From: Cyanobium usitatum str. Tous
GTDB taxonomy: Bacteria > Cyanobacteriota > Cyanobacteriia > PCC-6307 > Cyanobiaceae
Reading direction: 5' to 3'
Length of the DNA: 64,000 bases
Assembly: GCF_003011885.1 (NCBI RefSeq)
Contig: NZ_PXXO01000007.1
Location: 100,094-164,093 of the forward strand
The stretch's first letter is position 1, and each line of letters starts with the position of its first letter. The translations under genes were made by a program, and so were the position numbers. Below the pieces are notes generated by a model that was given only the letters and a program-made list of their open reading frames with translations, did no database searches and was not told the DNA's origin. Shown here in pieces: positions 1 through 7,784 of this stretch.

Positions 1-10
1 ATGCTTAATT

Positions 11-39
11 GGATCTGCCACGGCTAGGGCGACAGATCC
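11..39. terminator. Candidate terminator hairpin downstream of Gly-rich protein gene
   Basis: Perfect 7-bp arms GGATCTG and CAGATCC are separated by 15 bases, just past the stop codon of the leftward glycine-rich protein gene. There is no long T-run on the minus strand after the stem, only an AT-rich AATTAAGCAT, so the call as a terminator is weak. Confidence 0.35.
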
Positions 40-55
40 ACGGGTTGTTAGCCGG

Positions 56-1066
56 TTAAACCGATCCGTATGCCACTTGGCAGGCGGCATTTAGGAGTTC
101 GGCTTCTTCGGCGTTGCTGGGCTCTTGCCCGTTGATTGTGCCCTGGTTGCAGTTGGCAGTCAGTTGGTAGTTGCTGCCATTGGCCTGCATTACAAAACTA
201 ACTGAATTGCTGCCGGATGGTTGAACCGTTCCGTATAGCAACTGGTAGTTAGTGTTGGGCACCACAATGTAAGTGGCGTTGCTGCTAACAGCATTGTCAA
301 CGGCGTCGTTGATAATTGCTGCAGTGGCAAGAGTTGCCACTCCCCAGGCCGCCGCCCGAGCACCCCACCAGCCCCAGGTTGGGGTGGACCAGCCTCCGTA
401 CCAGCCGTAGTTCCAGGGCCGCGCTACTCCCCATCCGGGCCTTGCCCAGCCGGGACGAACGTTGACATTATTGATATTGACAGTGCGGTTCCAGTTGCGG
501 TTTACATTCCTGTTTACATTCCTGTTTACGTTCCGGTTTACATCGCGGTTTATATCTCGATTGGTGTTTCGGTTTACGTCGCGGTTGAGGTTGCGATTGC
601 CATCGCGGTTGGCCATCCGGTCACCTCCCTGGCCAGCGCCTGGTAGCTGACGTGTGCCTGCCGCCGGTCGGTTAACGGCCGCTGGTCGGTTCAAGGAAGG
701 TCCTCCGGCCCCACCCGCGCCAGCACCAACCCTTGCGTTGTTGCTCCAGCCACCTGCTGGTTTGGTTGAACCGCGGTTAAGGCCCGCTCCGGCATTGCCG
801 AAGCCGCTGTTGCCACCGGCGCGCATGCCACTGCCACCGCCAAGGGATCCGCCTCGGGATCCGCCGCCACCACCACGGGATCCGCCGCCACCACCACGGG
901 ATCCACCTCCACCTCCGCGGGCAAGCAGTTGGGCTGTGCCGCTATCCGGCATGGCGTTATTCATCACGGGCCGGTCAAAGGCAAACGCACTGCCGATCGG
1001 TAGGGCCAACACTCCCGCCAGAGCCAGTCCGAGGCCGCTCCACGGCTTGTCTTGAGCACTGGTCAT
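56..1066 (-). CDS. Secreted glycine/asparagine-rich repeat protein, unknown function
   Basis: I do not recognise a family. The 336-residue product begins with an apparent signal peptide (hydrophobic segment ending near IGSAFA). It then has three RGGGGGS heptads around residues 50-70 and a Gly/Ala/Asn-rich linker. Around residues 150-200 is a run of about ten NR(D/N)xNR(N/D)xN units, followed by a Trp/Gly-rich stretch and a more ordinary C-terminal domain with two Cys. The composition suggests an exported surface or cell-envelope protein. Its start codon overlaps the stop of the upstream gene as ATGA, so the two are probably co-translated. The gene reads away from the CRP-family regulator. Confidence 0.75.
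   Translation of the reverse strand: MTSAQDKPWSGLGLALAGVLALPIGSAFAFDRPVMNNAMPDSGTAQLLARGGGGGSRGGGGGSRGGGGGSRGGSLGGGSGMRAGGNSGFGNAGAGLNRGSTKPAGGWSNNARVGAGAGGAGGPSLNRPAAVNRPAAGTRQLPGAGQGGDRMANRDGNRNLNRDVNRNTNRDINRDVNRNVNRNVNRNVNRNWNRTVNINNVNVRPGWARPGWGVARPWNYGWYGGWSTPTWGWWGARAAAWGVATLATAAIINDAVDNAVSSNATYIVVPNTNYQLLYGTVQPSGSNSVSFVMQANGSNYQLTANCNQGTINGQEPSNAEEAELLNAACQVAYGSV
484..620. repeat. Degenerate 12-nt tandem repeat coding N-R-N-V
   Basis: Repeated units of the type GTTTACATTCCT / GTTTACGTTCCG are visible. On the minus strand they encode the NRNVNRDVNR run of the secreted repeat protein. The first four or five units are nearly identical and the later ones are diverged, which is typical of slippage-prone coding repeats. 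Confidence 0.7.
848..920. repeat. 21-nt tandem repeat coding RGGGGGS heptads
   Basis: The motif GGGATCCGCCGCCACCACCA recurs about every 21 bases, with three units and two flanking partial or diverged ones. It encodes RGGGGGS on the minus strand. Each unit carries a BamHI site, GGATCC. Copy number could vary between strains. Confidence 0.7.
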
Positions 1067-1557
1067 TTGCCCACCCCCTTACAGCCGTCGTCGTAGCAGG
1101 TGAGATCTATGCGGCCATCAGCGCCGAATTGCACCTTGATCAGGTCGCGGCCTGCAGTTGCGTCAGGGCGATCCTCTCTAACACTGTTGAGGTAATTGGG
1201 GTTGATCACGCACAGGTCACGCCCGTTGAAGCAGATCGTGTTCGTAGAGAAGCGAGCTGCTGCGTTATCGAGGCTTTTCCAGGTTTTGGTGCTGTCAACC
1301 CAGACACTCATCCTCACTGGGCTATCTGTTACCCGAATCGTTTCGACGTTTTTGCCGATGATGTGGCGGTAGAGAGTGGCTTTGCCTTCGTTAACAGCCT
1401 CCACTACGCAGGCCTGCGGTTCACCGCCTTTGATGCTGCACTTGGTATCGAGTTTGTAGAGGGTTTCTGTTTGGGCTAGGGCTGGAGCTGCCGCCAGCAG
1501 GCTCGCGGCAGCGACCAGCAGGCCGATGCGGCTGCACATGGGGTTGCGGTTCAACAT
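1063..1557 (-). CDS. Small secreted six-cysteine protein, unknown function
   Basis: The 164-residue product has a clear signal peptide: a hydrophobic core after Met7 and an AxA-type cleavage region at PALAQ. The mature part is about 130 residues and carries six Cys, in TKCSIK, PQACVV, NTICFNG, RDLCVIN and LTCYDDGC contexts, consistent with three disulfides. No domain is recognised. It overlaps the downstream glycine-rich gene by 4 nt (ATGA), so the pair likely forms an operon transcribed leftward from the palindrome-rich region shared with the CRP-family regulator. Met1 and Met7 are both possible starts. Confidence 0.75.
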   Translation of the reverse strand: MLNRNPMCSRIGLLVAAASLLAAAPALAQTETLYKLDTKCSIKGGEPQACVVEAVNEGKATLYRHIIGKNVETIRVTDSPVRMSVWVDSTKTWKSLDNAAARFSTNTICFNGRDLCVINPNYLNSVREDRPDATAGRDLIKVQFGADGRIDLTCYDDGCKGVGK

Positions 1558-1628
1558 GAAGGGAAAATCCCCAGCGTCGGTGCAAAGTAATCCCAGACTG
1601 AACTACGGCGGATGATTTTGGCTGCAAG

Positions 1629-1647
1629 TTGTAGCCCATAGCTACAA
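1629..1647. promoter_or_regulatory. 19-bp palindrome, candidate CRP-family operator
   Basis: TTGTAGC-N5-GCTACAA is a perfect inverted repeat in the divergent gap between the leftward secreted-protein operon and the rightward CRP-family regulator. The core GTA-N9-TAC resembles a CRP/NtcA-type half-site pair with 9 instead of 8 spacer bases. It lies 72 nt upstream of the secreted-protein start. Confidence 0.5.
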
Positions 1648-1675
1648 AGGCCGAGTTTGCGTGCGTTAGCCGTTT

Positions 1676-1748
1676 GCAATTGCTGAAAAAGTAGACAAAA
1701 AGCGCAATTGCCCTGGGCCAGGCTCGGGCCATGCGCACTTGCAATTGC
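1676..1748. repeat. Three GCAATTGC palindromes
   Basis: The 8-bp palindrome GCAATTGC occurs at 1676-1683, 1704-1711 and 1741-1748 within the same divergent promoter region. Three copies in 73 bp is well above what base composition would predict in GC-rich DNA and may mark repeated regulator contacts. Confidence 0.5.
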
Positions 1749-1795
1749 TTGTTGTTATTGAGAATCGCTTGCAAAAGGCGGCGTTCTTGTTTAGG

Positions 1796-1812
1796 TTGCG
1801 AGTCATTCGCAA
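1796..1812. promoter_or_regulatory. 17-bp palindrome TTGCGA-N5-TCGCAA before CRP-family gene
   Basis: This perfect inverted repeat ends 17 bp before the chosen ATG of the CRP/FNR-family regulator. A Fur-like box (NTGCGAATNATTCGCAN type) would look similar, and a weaker related sequence, TTGAGAATCGCTTGCAA, lies about 35 bp upstream. Given the adjacent iron-transport genes, either Fur or autoregulatory binding is plausible. The site may overlap the promoter or leader. Confidence 0.5.
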
Positions 1813-1829
1813 TAAGCCTTGCCGCGGCC

Positions 1830-2426
1830 ATGAGTTTTCGCTTTCTGCCAGCCGATCCCCTTGCCGCAGTGCGCATGCCGGTTGGTCAAACCGTGCTGTT
1901 AAACCCCGCCCTGCTCCCTACTGGCAGCTGCATTGAGGTGCTGGATGGTGTGGCTCGCGTTTATTGCCCCTGCGAGGAAACCGAGGGGATGACCCTGGCT
2001 TTCCTGCAGGCGGGGGATCAGCTATGCACTGACCGCCTCTGCAGTGAGGGCGTCTGCGTTGAGGCGCTCACGCCTTTGAGCTTCCGTAGCGACGCCACGC
2101 TCCGGCAGGGCCAAGGCTTTGATGCCGTCAATGAATGGACCTTGCAGCTACTGCGCATCCGTCACTTAGGCAGCGCTGACCAGCGGCTACATGCATTGTT
2201 TGGTCTGCTGGTGCGCCGACTCGGTCGTCGCTGCGGTAGCTGGTGCGATCTGCCGTTTCGTCTCACCCATGAACGGATCGGTGAATTGATCGGCACCACC
2301 CGGGTTACCACCACGAGGCTGATTTCACGGATTCGCCAGGCCCAGCTGCTCGAGGCTCCTATTGGCGAGGTCGGCATGCGCCTGGCACCGGAATTAGTTG
2401 ATTCCGCCCCTTTGGCTGCCGCCTGA
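1830..2426 (+). CDS. CRP/FNR-family transcriptional regulator (IdiB-like position)
   Basis: The 198-residue protein has an N-terminal cyclic-nucleotide-type beta-roll (about residues 1-110) and a C-terminal winged helix. The recognition region LTHERIGELIGTTRVTTTR lies around residues 143-165. Met at 1830 is preferred over upstream in-frame starts, because the N-terminal extension would be Cys/Arg-rich and would cross the operator-like palindrome. The gene converges on futB, with futA behind it. In freshwater Synechococcus a CRP-family regulator (IdiB) sits beside idiA and controls iron-starvation genes, so an iron-responsive role is inferred from position. The effector is unknown. Confidence 0.8.
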   Translation: MSFRFLPADPLAAVRMPVGQTVLLNPALLPTGSCIEVLDGVARVYCPCEETEGMTLAFLQAGDQLCTDRLCSEGVCVEALTPLSFRSDATLRQGQGFDAVNEWTLQLLRIRHLGSADQRLHALFGLLVRRLGRRCGSWCDLPFRLTHERIGELIGTTRVTTTRLISRIRQAQLLEAPIGEVGMRLAPELVDSAPLAAA

Positions 2427-2451
2427 TTGGAGGGGGCCTGATCGGTTGCGC

Positions 2452-4023
2452 TCAGTCGCGCTGTTCCAGGGTTGGCACTAGGGCAAATGCCGCTAGCAAG
2501 CCAAACGCCATGATCATTACGGCTGGTGCCATTGCGGCACCAACCCTTTCATCACTGGCGTATTGGAATACGCGCACCGCCAGGGTGTCGAAATCGAAGG
2601 GCCGCAGGGCCAGGGTGATTGGCAGTTCTTTCACCACATCTACAAAGACCAGCAGTGATCCCACCAGCAGCGGCCCCCGCAGCAGGGGCAGGTGAATCCG
2701 CCGCAACACCGCCAGCCAGTCGCAGCCCAGGCTGGTCGCCGTTTCGTCGATGCTGGGGGGTATGCGCTCAAGCGCAGCATCAAGCCCCTGCTTTGAGACA
2801 GCGATGAAGCGGTCGCCGTAGCCCCAGAGCAACAGCAGCAGTGGGCTGAAGCCGAGGGGGCCGCCCAGCGCGATCAGCCCCAGGGCCAGCACACTGCCGG
2901 GAATGGCGTATCCCAAGCCAGCGATAAAGCTGAGCTGTTGCACCAGAGGCTGGGGGCTCCAGCGCCGGCAGATGGCCAGCAGCAGCGAACCAAGGCAGGT
3001 CACCGCAGTGGCTATAAGGGCAAGACCGAGGCTGCGGCTTGCCAGTTGGCCCAGTTCTGCGAACGATTCGCTCTGCAGCCCTTGCCAGCCCTGCTGAATC
3101 CAGAGGGCTGGAATGGCCACAGCGATAAGGGGTGGCAGCACACAGAACAACTGGGCTAGGGCGGCGCGCCAGCCCGCCAGATGCCAAACGTGGGCGCTGC
3201 CCGTTCCGCCTTCCAGGTTCCAGCGCCGACTGCGTTGGCGCAATTGACGTTCGCTGGCGATCAAAACCGCCACGATCGCCAGAGCGACCAGTGATAGCAG
3301 CGCCGCACCCTGGGGATCGCCATCCACCTGCCAGCGATCGAGGATGCCAGCAGAGAGGCTGGGCACGCCGAGCAGTCGCACCGCGCCGAGATCGTTCACG
3401 ACCTCCATGGCGCTGAGGGCAATGCCGGCGCCGATCGAGGGCAGGGCAATTGGCAGGGCTACGCGAAAAAAACTTCTCCAGGGGCCCACGCCGAGGCTGC
3501 GGCTGGCCTCCAGGAGCCGCCTGCCACTAACAGAGAAGCTCTCGGTGCTCAGCAGAAATACGTAGCTGTAGTTAGCCAGGGTGAGCAGCAAGATGGCCCA
3601 GCCCAGGCCATGGATGCGCAGGCCCCGGTAGCTGCCCCAGTCGATCAGGCTGGCAGCCAGAAGGTATGCAGGGAAGGCCATTGGCACCAGTTGGGCGATG
3701 CGCAGCCAGCGGCGGCCTGGGAAGCGGCAAACCGCGGTGAGCCAGCCGATGGCAGTTCCCACTACGGCACCTAAGAGCCCTTCCCCTGCAACCAGCAGCA
3801 AGGTGCCCCGCACCTGTCTGAGTCCGTCAAATCCCAGCTCCAGCTTGCTTTCGCCCCTGTTGATCAACACGTCCTTCAACAGGGCGAGCAGGGGCAATAG
3901 GGCGAGCCCACTTGCCAAAATCACAACCAGTAAGAGCCAGGTCCGGCTGCTGGAGCGGCCCGGTCCCTGCCCTGGGGTGCCTTGTCCCTGCGCAGGGGCG
4001 CCTTGGATCGTGGAGGGCGTCAA
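2452..4023 (-). CDS. futB: Iron(III) ABC transporter permease FutB/FbpB type
   Basis: The 523-residue inner-membrane protein is a duplicated permease with about 12 membrane spans. Each half ends in an EAA-type loop for contact with the ATPase: EASRSLGVGPWRSFFRVALP near residues 170-190 and DETATSLGCDWLAVLRRIHLP near 430-450. The length and two-fold structure fit the ThiP/FbpB/FutB family. It lies 15 nt downstream of the ferric-binding protein gene, so the two form one leftward operon. No cognate ATPase gene (futC) is in the window and it must be supplied from elsewhere. The first roughly 30 residues are Gly/Gln/Pro-rich and cytoplasmic. Confidence 0.9.
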   Translation of the reverse strand: MTPSTIQGAPAQGQGTPGQGPGRSSSRTWLLLVVILASGLALLPLLALLKDVLINRGESKLELGFDGLRQVRGTLLLVAGEGLLGAVVGTAIGWLTAVCRFPGRRWLRIAQLVPMAFPAYLLAASLIDWGSYRGLRIHGLGWAILLLTLANYSYVFLLSTESFSVSGRRLLEASRSLGVGPWRSFFRVALPIALPSIGAGIALSAMEVVNDLGAVRLLGVPSLSAGILDRWQVDGDPQGAALLSLVALAIVAVLIASERQLRQRSRRWNLEGGTGSAHVWHLAGWRAALAQLFCVLPPLIAVAIPALWIQQGWQGLQSESFAELGQLASRSLGLALIATAVTCLGSLLLAICRRWSPQPLVQQLSFIAGLGYAIPGSVLALGLIALGGPLGFSPLLLLLWGYGDRFIAVSKQGLDAALERIPPSIDETATSLGCDWLAVLRRIHLPLLRGPLLVGSLLVFVDVVKELPITLALRPFDFDTLAVRVFQYASDERVGAAMAPAVMIMAFGLLAAFALVPTLEQRD

Positions 4024-4038
4024 CGCGATGCCAAGTCG

Positions 4039-5103
4039 TTACTCCCAGCCAGCCTGCGTCATCAGTTGCACCGCTTCGCGGTTGCGGCGTCCCAGCTGCT
4101 CCATGGACACCGGTGAGGCCTTAAAAGTGCCGAATGCCTTCAGGGTCGGGTTGTTGCCCCAGCCCTTGAGGGGGTATTCGTTGTTGGCGGCGGCGTAGCC
4201 CGCCCCGGATTGGGGAGAAACCAGGAATTCCAGCAAGCGTTGCGCACCCTCGGGATTGCGGGAGCTGCGGGTGACGCCACCGGCCGAAATATTGATGTGG
4301 GTGGGGTTGGGCCACACAACTTTCAGCTTCGAAGCGGTGTTGCGCTCAGTGCTGTTCTTGTCTTGCAGCATGCGCGCTAGGTAGTACTGATTGGCCACAG
4401 CAGCGCCGCACTGTCCCTGTCCCACGGCCCGCAGCATTGGGGTGTCGGAGGTAAAGAAGGGCCTTTTGGTGTTGGCGAGCATGCCCTGCAGCCATTGCTG
4501 GGTGGCAGGTTTGCCGCGCCGCACCAGCTCATCGGCCGTGAGCGACTGGTTGTAGACGCTGGCGCGGTTGCGGAGGCAGAGCTTGTCTTTGAGCTCCGGA
4601 CGGCTGAGGTCGGCGTAGCTGCGGATTAGGCCGGGCTTCACGATTGCTGGGTTGACCATTACGGGGCGGGCCCGGCGGGTCAGGGCAAACCATTGGCCTT
4701 TGGGGTCCCGAAGGTTGGCCGGCACGTCCTTGTTGAGTTCAGCGGAGCGAATCGACCTAAACAAATTGGCCTCCTGGGCTCGGTAAATCCGGGCCGCATC
4801 CACCAGTACCAGCAGGTCGGCTTTGCTGTTGTTGCCCTCGCTCTTCAGGCGCTGGATCAGCTCGTCATCTTTACCCTCCAGCAGGTTCACCTTGATGCCG
4901 GTGCGTCTGGTGAACTCGCTATAGAGCTGTTTATCAGTGTTGTAGTGCCTTCCGGAATAGACATTTACTTCCTGGGGGCGGTTCTGGGCCATGCCCGCTA
5001 CCCCGATGGCACCAGCAAGGGTGGTAGCGGCTAGGGCACAAAAGCCAAGGGGTAGGCCCCAGGGGCTGGAACGTTGGCGGCTGGTGATGGGTGGGTGAGT
5101 CAC
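4039..5103 (-). CDS. futA: Iron(III)-binding periplasmic protein IdiA/FutA family
   Basis: The 354-residue protein has an N-terminal hydrophobic segment (about 18-38) with a twin-basic start, followed by the family opening VNVYSGRHYNTD at 47-57. Its tyrosine contributes to the ferric-binding site, and the conserved NQYYLAR block supplies further Tyr ligands. It binds Fe3+ in the periplasm and hands it to FutB. In cyanobacteria IdiA also protects photosystem II under iron stress. It is first in the operon with futB and is preceded by a candidate operator hairpin. The family assignment is strong; whether it acts mainly in transport or in protection cannot be read from sequence. Confidence 0.92.
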   Translation of the reverse strand: MTHPPITSRQRSSPWGLPLGFCALAATTLAGAIGVAGMAQNRPQEVNVYSGRHYNTDKQLYSEFTRRTGIKVNLLEGKDDELIQRLKSEGNNSKADLLVLVDAARIYRAQEANLFRSIRSAELNKDVPANLRDPKGQWFALTRRARPVMVNPAIVKPGLIRSYADLSRPELKDKLCLRNRASVYNQSLTADELVRRGKPATQQWLQGMLANTKRPFFTSDTPMLRAVGQGQCGAAVANQYYLARMLQDKNSTERNTASKLKVVWPNPTHINISAGGVTRSSRNPEGAQRLLEFLVSPQSGAGYAAANNEYPLKGWGNNPTLKAFGTFKASPVSMEQLGRRNREAVQLMTQAGWE

Positions 5104-5179
5104 GTGGTAAATGGATTTGGCGTTGACAATGCACTCAGGCTAAGAACGCTCACGCCTGCCCCCTGTGATCAATGCAAGC

Positions 5180-5207
5180 CTTGGACGTAACTATTGCTAC
5201 GCCCAAG
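5180..5207. promoter_or_regulatory. Inverted repeat containing GTA-N8-TAC upstream of futA
   Basis: Ten-base arms CTTGGACGTA and TACGCCCAAG (one mismatch) flank an 8-base loop. The inner GTA-N8-TAC exactly matches the NtcA consensus and is the type of palindrome used by CRP-family regulators. It sits 77 nt upstream of futA and 18 nt after the porin stop codon, so it could be a futA operator, a porin 3' hairpin, or both. No T-run follows on the minus strand, which argues against a simple terminator. Confidence 0.5.
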
Positions 5208-5224
5208 GTGGATTTGCTTCTTGA

Positions 5225-6838
5225 TCAGAAGCGGAACTGGGTTTGAATCACTCCACCCCAAAGATCTTTGTCATTCACCTGGTTGGAACTGTTGGTGATG
5301 TAGAAGAGCCCTGGAGTGATTGAGATGTTGTCAGTTACCTGGTACTTGTAGAAGAGCTCAATAGAGAGAGGATCATCTATGCCTGTTCCAGCACTGGGGT
5401 TCTGACCGAGGGCAATGCCGGCGGAATTGCCCTTAGCGAAGGCGTCATCCCACTGAAGCGCCACATACCAGGATTGGGAATCGTCGGCCCAGCTGCTGGC
5501 GGCGGCGGGGCTGCCAGAACCACTGATGTCCGTGAAGCCGTAGCCGACACTGATCGAAGGCATGATTCCCGTTTCGACGGGCTGCCAGTAGCCAGCGATC
5601 GAGAAACTGTTGGAGTCTTGGCTTCCAACAAGGCTTTTATTGGCCGTCCCATTGGCATTGATCGTGCGGGTGCCAAAGGTGCCGTTGCGATAGGCCACCG
5701 CCGCCCCCCAGTTGGTGCCCTTGTAGCCAAACTGGGCGGTGGTGTTGAGGCTGCCGTCGCTGTCGAAGATCCCCTCGTTGGAGATTTCACCGTCCTGGGC
5801 GATGAAGTTGAGCGAGGCGTTCCAGAAGCCCTGGCCCTTGGCCACCTTCTGCTTCCAGACGGCACCAAAACCCTGACCCGTCACTTTGTTGTAGACGCCG
5901 GGTGTGCCAGCGACGGCAAAGAAATCGATCAGCTGGGAGCGGTAGGCGGTGGGGATGAAGGCGAGAATTTCAGTGTTGCGCACCAGGGCACCGGCGGTAA
6001 GCGTGAATTGCTTGCCCACCGGGAACTGGTAATAGAGGCGATCGATCGACAACGTATCGATGCCACCAACGCCTGATGCTCCCGCATTAGTGCTGGAGGC
6101 CTTGTCCAACTTGAACAGACTGTCTCCAGCGTTGAAGGGATTGAAGGCCGTGAAATTACCCGAGCGCAGGCGGGTTCTGAGCAGGTCCTTGCCGGTGAAG
6201 CTGGTATCAAGATTCAGGCGCAGGTCATAATTGAAGGTAGTGCGATCCTGCCTGCCAACAGTAACGGGAGGAGTTCCAACCCTCGTGTCCGAGTTGTAGT
6301 CGGGTACGCCACCCAGGATGAAGTTCACCTCGCCCTTGAGCTTGGTGGTGGTGGAAAACTGCTGGGCCTCCAATGTGCCCACCTTGGCCTCAAGTCCGTC
6401 GACGCGGCCCTTCAGCACCGCTAGTTCTTTCTTGAATTCATCCATCAACCTCTGCAGTTCGTCGGTCACTTCGGTGACACGGTCGAGGCAGGCATTCAAA
6501 AGGGCTGCTGCCTCGTAGCGGGTCATGGCCTGGCCACCCTTGTAGGTGCCGTTGGGATAGCCGGCCACGCAGCCGTACTTTTCCACCAAGTTGGTCAGTG
6601 CTTGGTAAGCCCAGTCGGTTGGCCTTACTTCGGAAAATTGGTTGACGCTGGTGACCTGGTTGCGCGAGCGCCAAGCCTTGAGCTCGTCAATTTCTTGTTG
6701 CTCCATGTAGTCATTGATTGCCTCCCTGCCATTCAGCGACGAGATTTCATTGGCAAAGGCGGTGTCTGGGGCGGCCAAGGCTGGCAAAACTACGCCAAAA
6801 ATTGCAGGGGCCAGCAATAGGCGATGGAACTGATTCAT
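5225..6838 (-). CDS. SLH-domain outer-membrane porin (SomA type), iron-side copy
   Basis: The 537-residue protein starts at MNQFHRLLL, because the 16 preceding codons do not look like a signal peptide. The order is a signal peptide, an S-layer-homology domain (about 45-110; FSEVRPTDWAYQAL, YGCVAGYPNGTYKGG, MTRYEAAALL), and a short coiled coil (LKGRVDGLEAKVGTLEAQ). A long OprB-type beta-barrel ends in the C-terminal aromatic signature TQFRF. The SLH domain anchors to peptidoglycan and the barrel forms the pore. It shares strong N-terminal identity with the porin at 8972-10453. Its position directly before futA-futB suggests a link to iron supply, but no clear Fur box was found in its leader. 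Confidence 0.9.
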   Translation of the reverse strand: MNQFHRLLLAPAIFGVVLPALAAPDTAFANEISSLNGREAINDYMEQQEIDELKAWRSRNQVTSVNQFSEVRPTDWAYQALTNLVEKYGCVAGYPNGTYKGGQAMTRYEAAALLNACLDRVTEVTDELQRLMDEFKKELAVLKGRVDGLEAKVGTLEAQQFSTTTKLKGEVNFILGGVPDYNSDTRVGTPPVTVGRQDRTTFNYDLRLNLDTSFTGKDLLRTRLRSGNFTAFNPFNAGDSLFKLDKASSTNAGASGVGGIDTLSIDRLYYQFPVGKQFTLTAGALVRNTEILAFIPTAYRSQLIDFFAVAGTPGVYNKVTGQGFGAVWKQKVAKGQGFWNASLNFIAQDGEISNEGIFDSDGSLNTTAQFGYKGTNWGAAVAYRNGTFGTRTINANGTANKSLVGSQDSNSFSIAGYWQPVETGIMPSISVGYGFTDISGSGSPAAASSWADDSQSWYVALQWDDAFAKGNSAGIALGQNPSAGTGIDDPLSIELFYKYQVTDNISITPGLFYITNSSNQVNDKDLWGGVIQTQFRF

Positions 6839-6926
6839 GGACTCTTCACAACAGAAATTTGTTGATGTCCACTGGGGAATCAACAAGCCATACTTCTATT
6901 GGATTGAGCCGATGGGGGTTGAAACT

Positions 6927-6951
6927 ATTGATTCAGAATGATGTAATCAAT
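6927..6951. promoter_or_regulatory. ATTGATT-N11-AATCAAT palindrome upstream of porin
   Basis: Perfect 7-bp arms with an 11-base spacer lie about 90 nt upstream of the porin ATG and immediately beyond the stop codon of the 47-residue membrane protein. It could be an operator for the porin promoter. As a hairpin it is AT-rich and weak, so protein binding is the likelier use. Confidence 0.4.
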
Positions 6952-6952
6952 A

Positions 6953-7096
6953 TCACCGGTTTTGCCTGACGCGCACTGGGACCAGCACGGGCTGCATCAG
7001 GCCACCACCACCGTTGTCATCATCTGAATCAGTGGCGAGCCAAAAAGCCAAGCCAAACAAGGCGAAAACGCCGGAGAAAAGGATTAGCTCGGCCAT
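6953..7096 (-). CDS. 47-residue single-span membrane protein
   Basis: The start at MAELILFSG is chosen because the upstream in-frame sequence is basic and unlike a conserved protein. One transmembrane helix (about residues 4-20) is followed by an acidic DSDDDN patch, a GGGG hinge and a short basic tail. No family name is recalled, though its style matches small conserved membrane proteins of picocyanobacteria. It lies 79 nt after the HupE-like gene on the same strand and may be the last cistron of the CobW-HupE operon. Confidence 0.6.
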   Translation of the reverse strand: MAELILFSGVFALFGLAFWLATDSDDDNGGGGLMQPVLVPVRVRQNR

Positions 7097-7175
7097 GGCG
7101 TTTAATTTCGCTTTGATAAGCGTAGCTAGCTCAGCAAGGTGCTTGTGTAACAAAAGTGTCCGCTTAGGACGGTTC

Positions 7176-7751
7176 TCACGCCAACTGCGCAAGTGCTAGC
7201 AGCGCTCCGCCGATGCAGAGAGCACCTGCAAAGCGCCTTCCCCAGCTGGGTGCTAGTTGGCGAATCACGGCGAAACTTGCACCCACCACGGCCGCTGAGC
7301 TGAGACTCGCCCCCAGCCACCAGCCCAACAGATCTGCGCTGCTGCCTGTGGCTTCCTGGCCATGCAGCATGGCGTGAATAGCCACTCCTCCTGCCAGCAC
7401 TACGGCCAGCAGCTGGCCCTGGCGTGCAGCCAGCGCTAGGCCAAGACCAGACACCATCAATGCTGCTAACACCTCAGCTCCTGGCAGGTTGCCCCCTAAG
7501 GCCCCATACAAGCCGCCAGAAATCGCTGCAGCCAGGGCCACCAGCAATAGGGATGGGCCTGCCAAGGCGGCAGCGCCGCCAACGCCAAGCAGTAACAGCA
7601 AGTGGTCTAGCCCAAGCAGCGGATGGCTTGCTCCTGCGGCCAGGCCAGCGCCTGCCAAGCCATGGGCACCTGCTGGCAGGGTCGACAACAGGCTGAGGGC
7701 CAGGCCAGCGGCGGCGGCCGGGGCCAGTTGGCGCAGGGTGGTGGACATCAT
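7176..7751 (-). CDS. HupE/UreJ-family metal permease
   Basis: The 191-residue polytopic protein has a cleavable-looking N-terminus ending in GAHG and about six to seven further membrane spans. The signature HPLLGLDH (about residues 43-50) is the metal-binding motif of the HupE/UreJ family, whose members import nickel or cobalt. Here the gene follows a CobW GTPase by 33 nt inside a zinc-uptake island, so zinc or cobalt is as likely a substrate as nickel. No urease or hydrogenase genes are in the window to favour nickel. Tandem ATG codons start the gene. Confidence 0.82.
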   Translation of the reverse strand: MMSTTLRQLAPAAAAGLALSLLSTLPAGAHGLAGAGLAAGASHPLLGLDHLLLLLGVGGAAALAGPSLLLVALAAAISGGLYGALGGNLPGAEVLAALMVSGLGLALAARQGQLLAVVLAGGVAIHAMLHGQEATGSSADLLGWWLGASLSSAAVVGASFAVIRQLAPSWGRRFAGALCIGGALLALAQLA

Positions 7752-7784
7752 GAAATGGCTGGATCCTCTAAGTCAGTATCCCGT

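Noticed and set aside
6849..6864. CAACA-N6-TGTTG hairpin in the porin leader
   Set aside because: The stem is only five A/T-rich pairs and would be unstable; it is likely chance.
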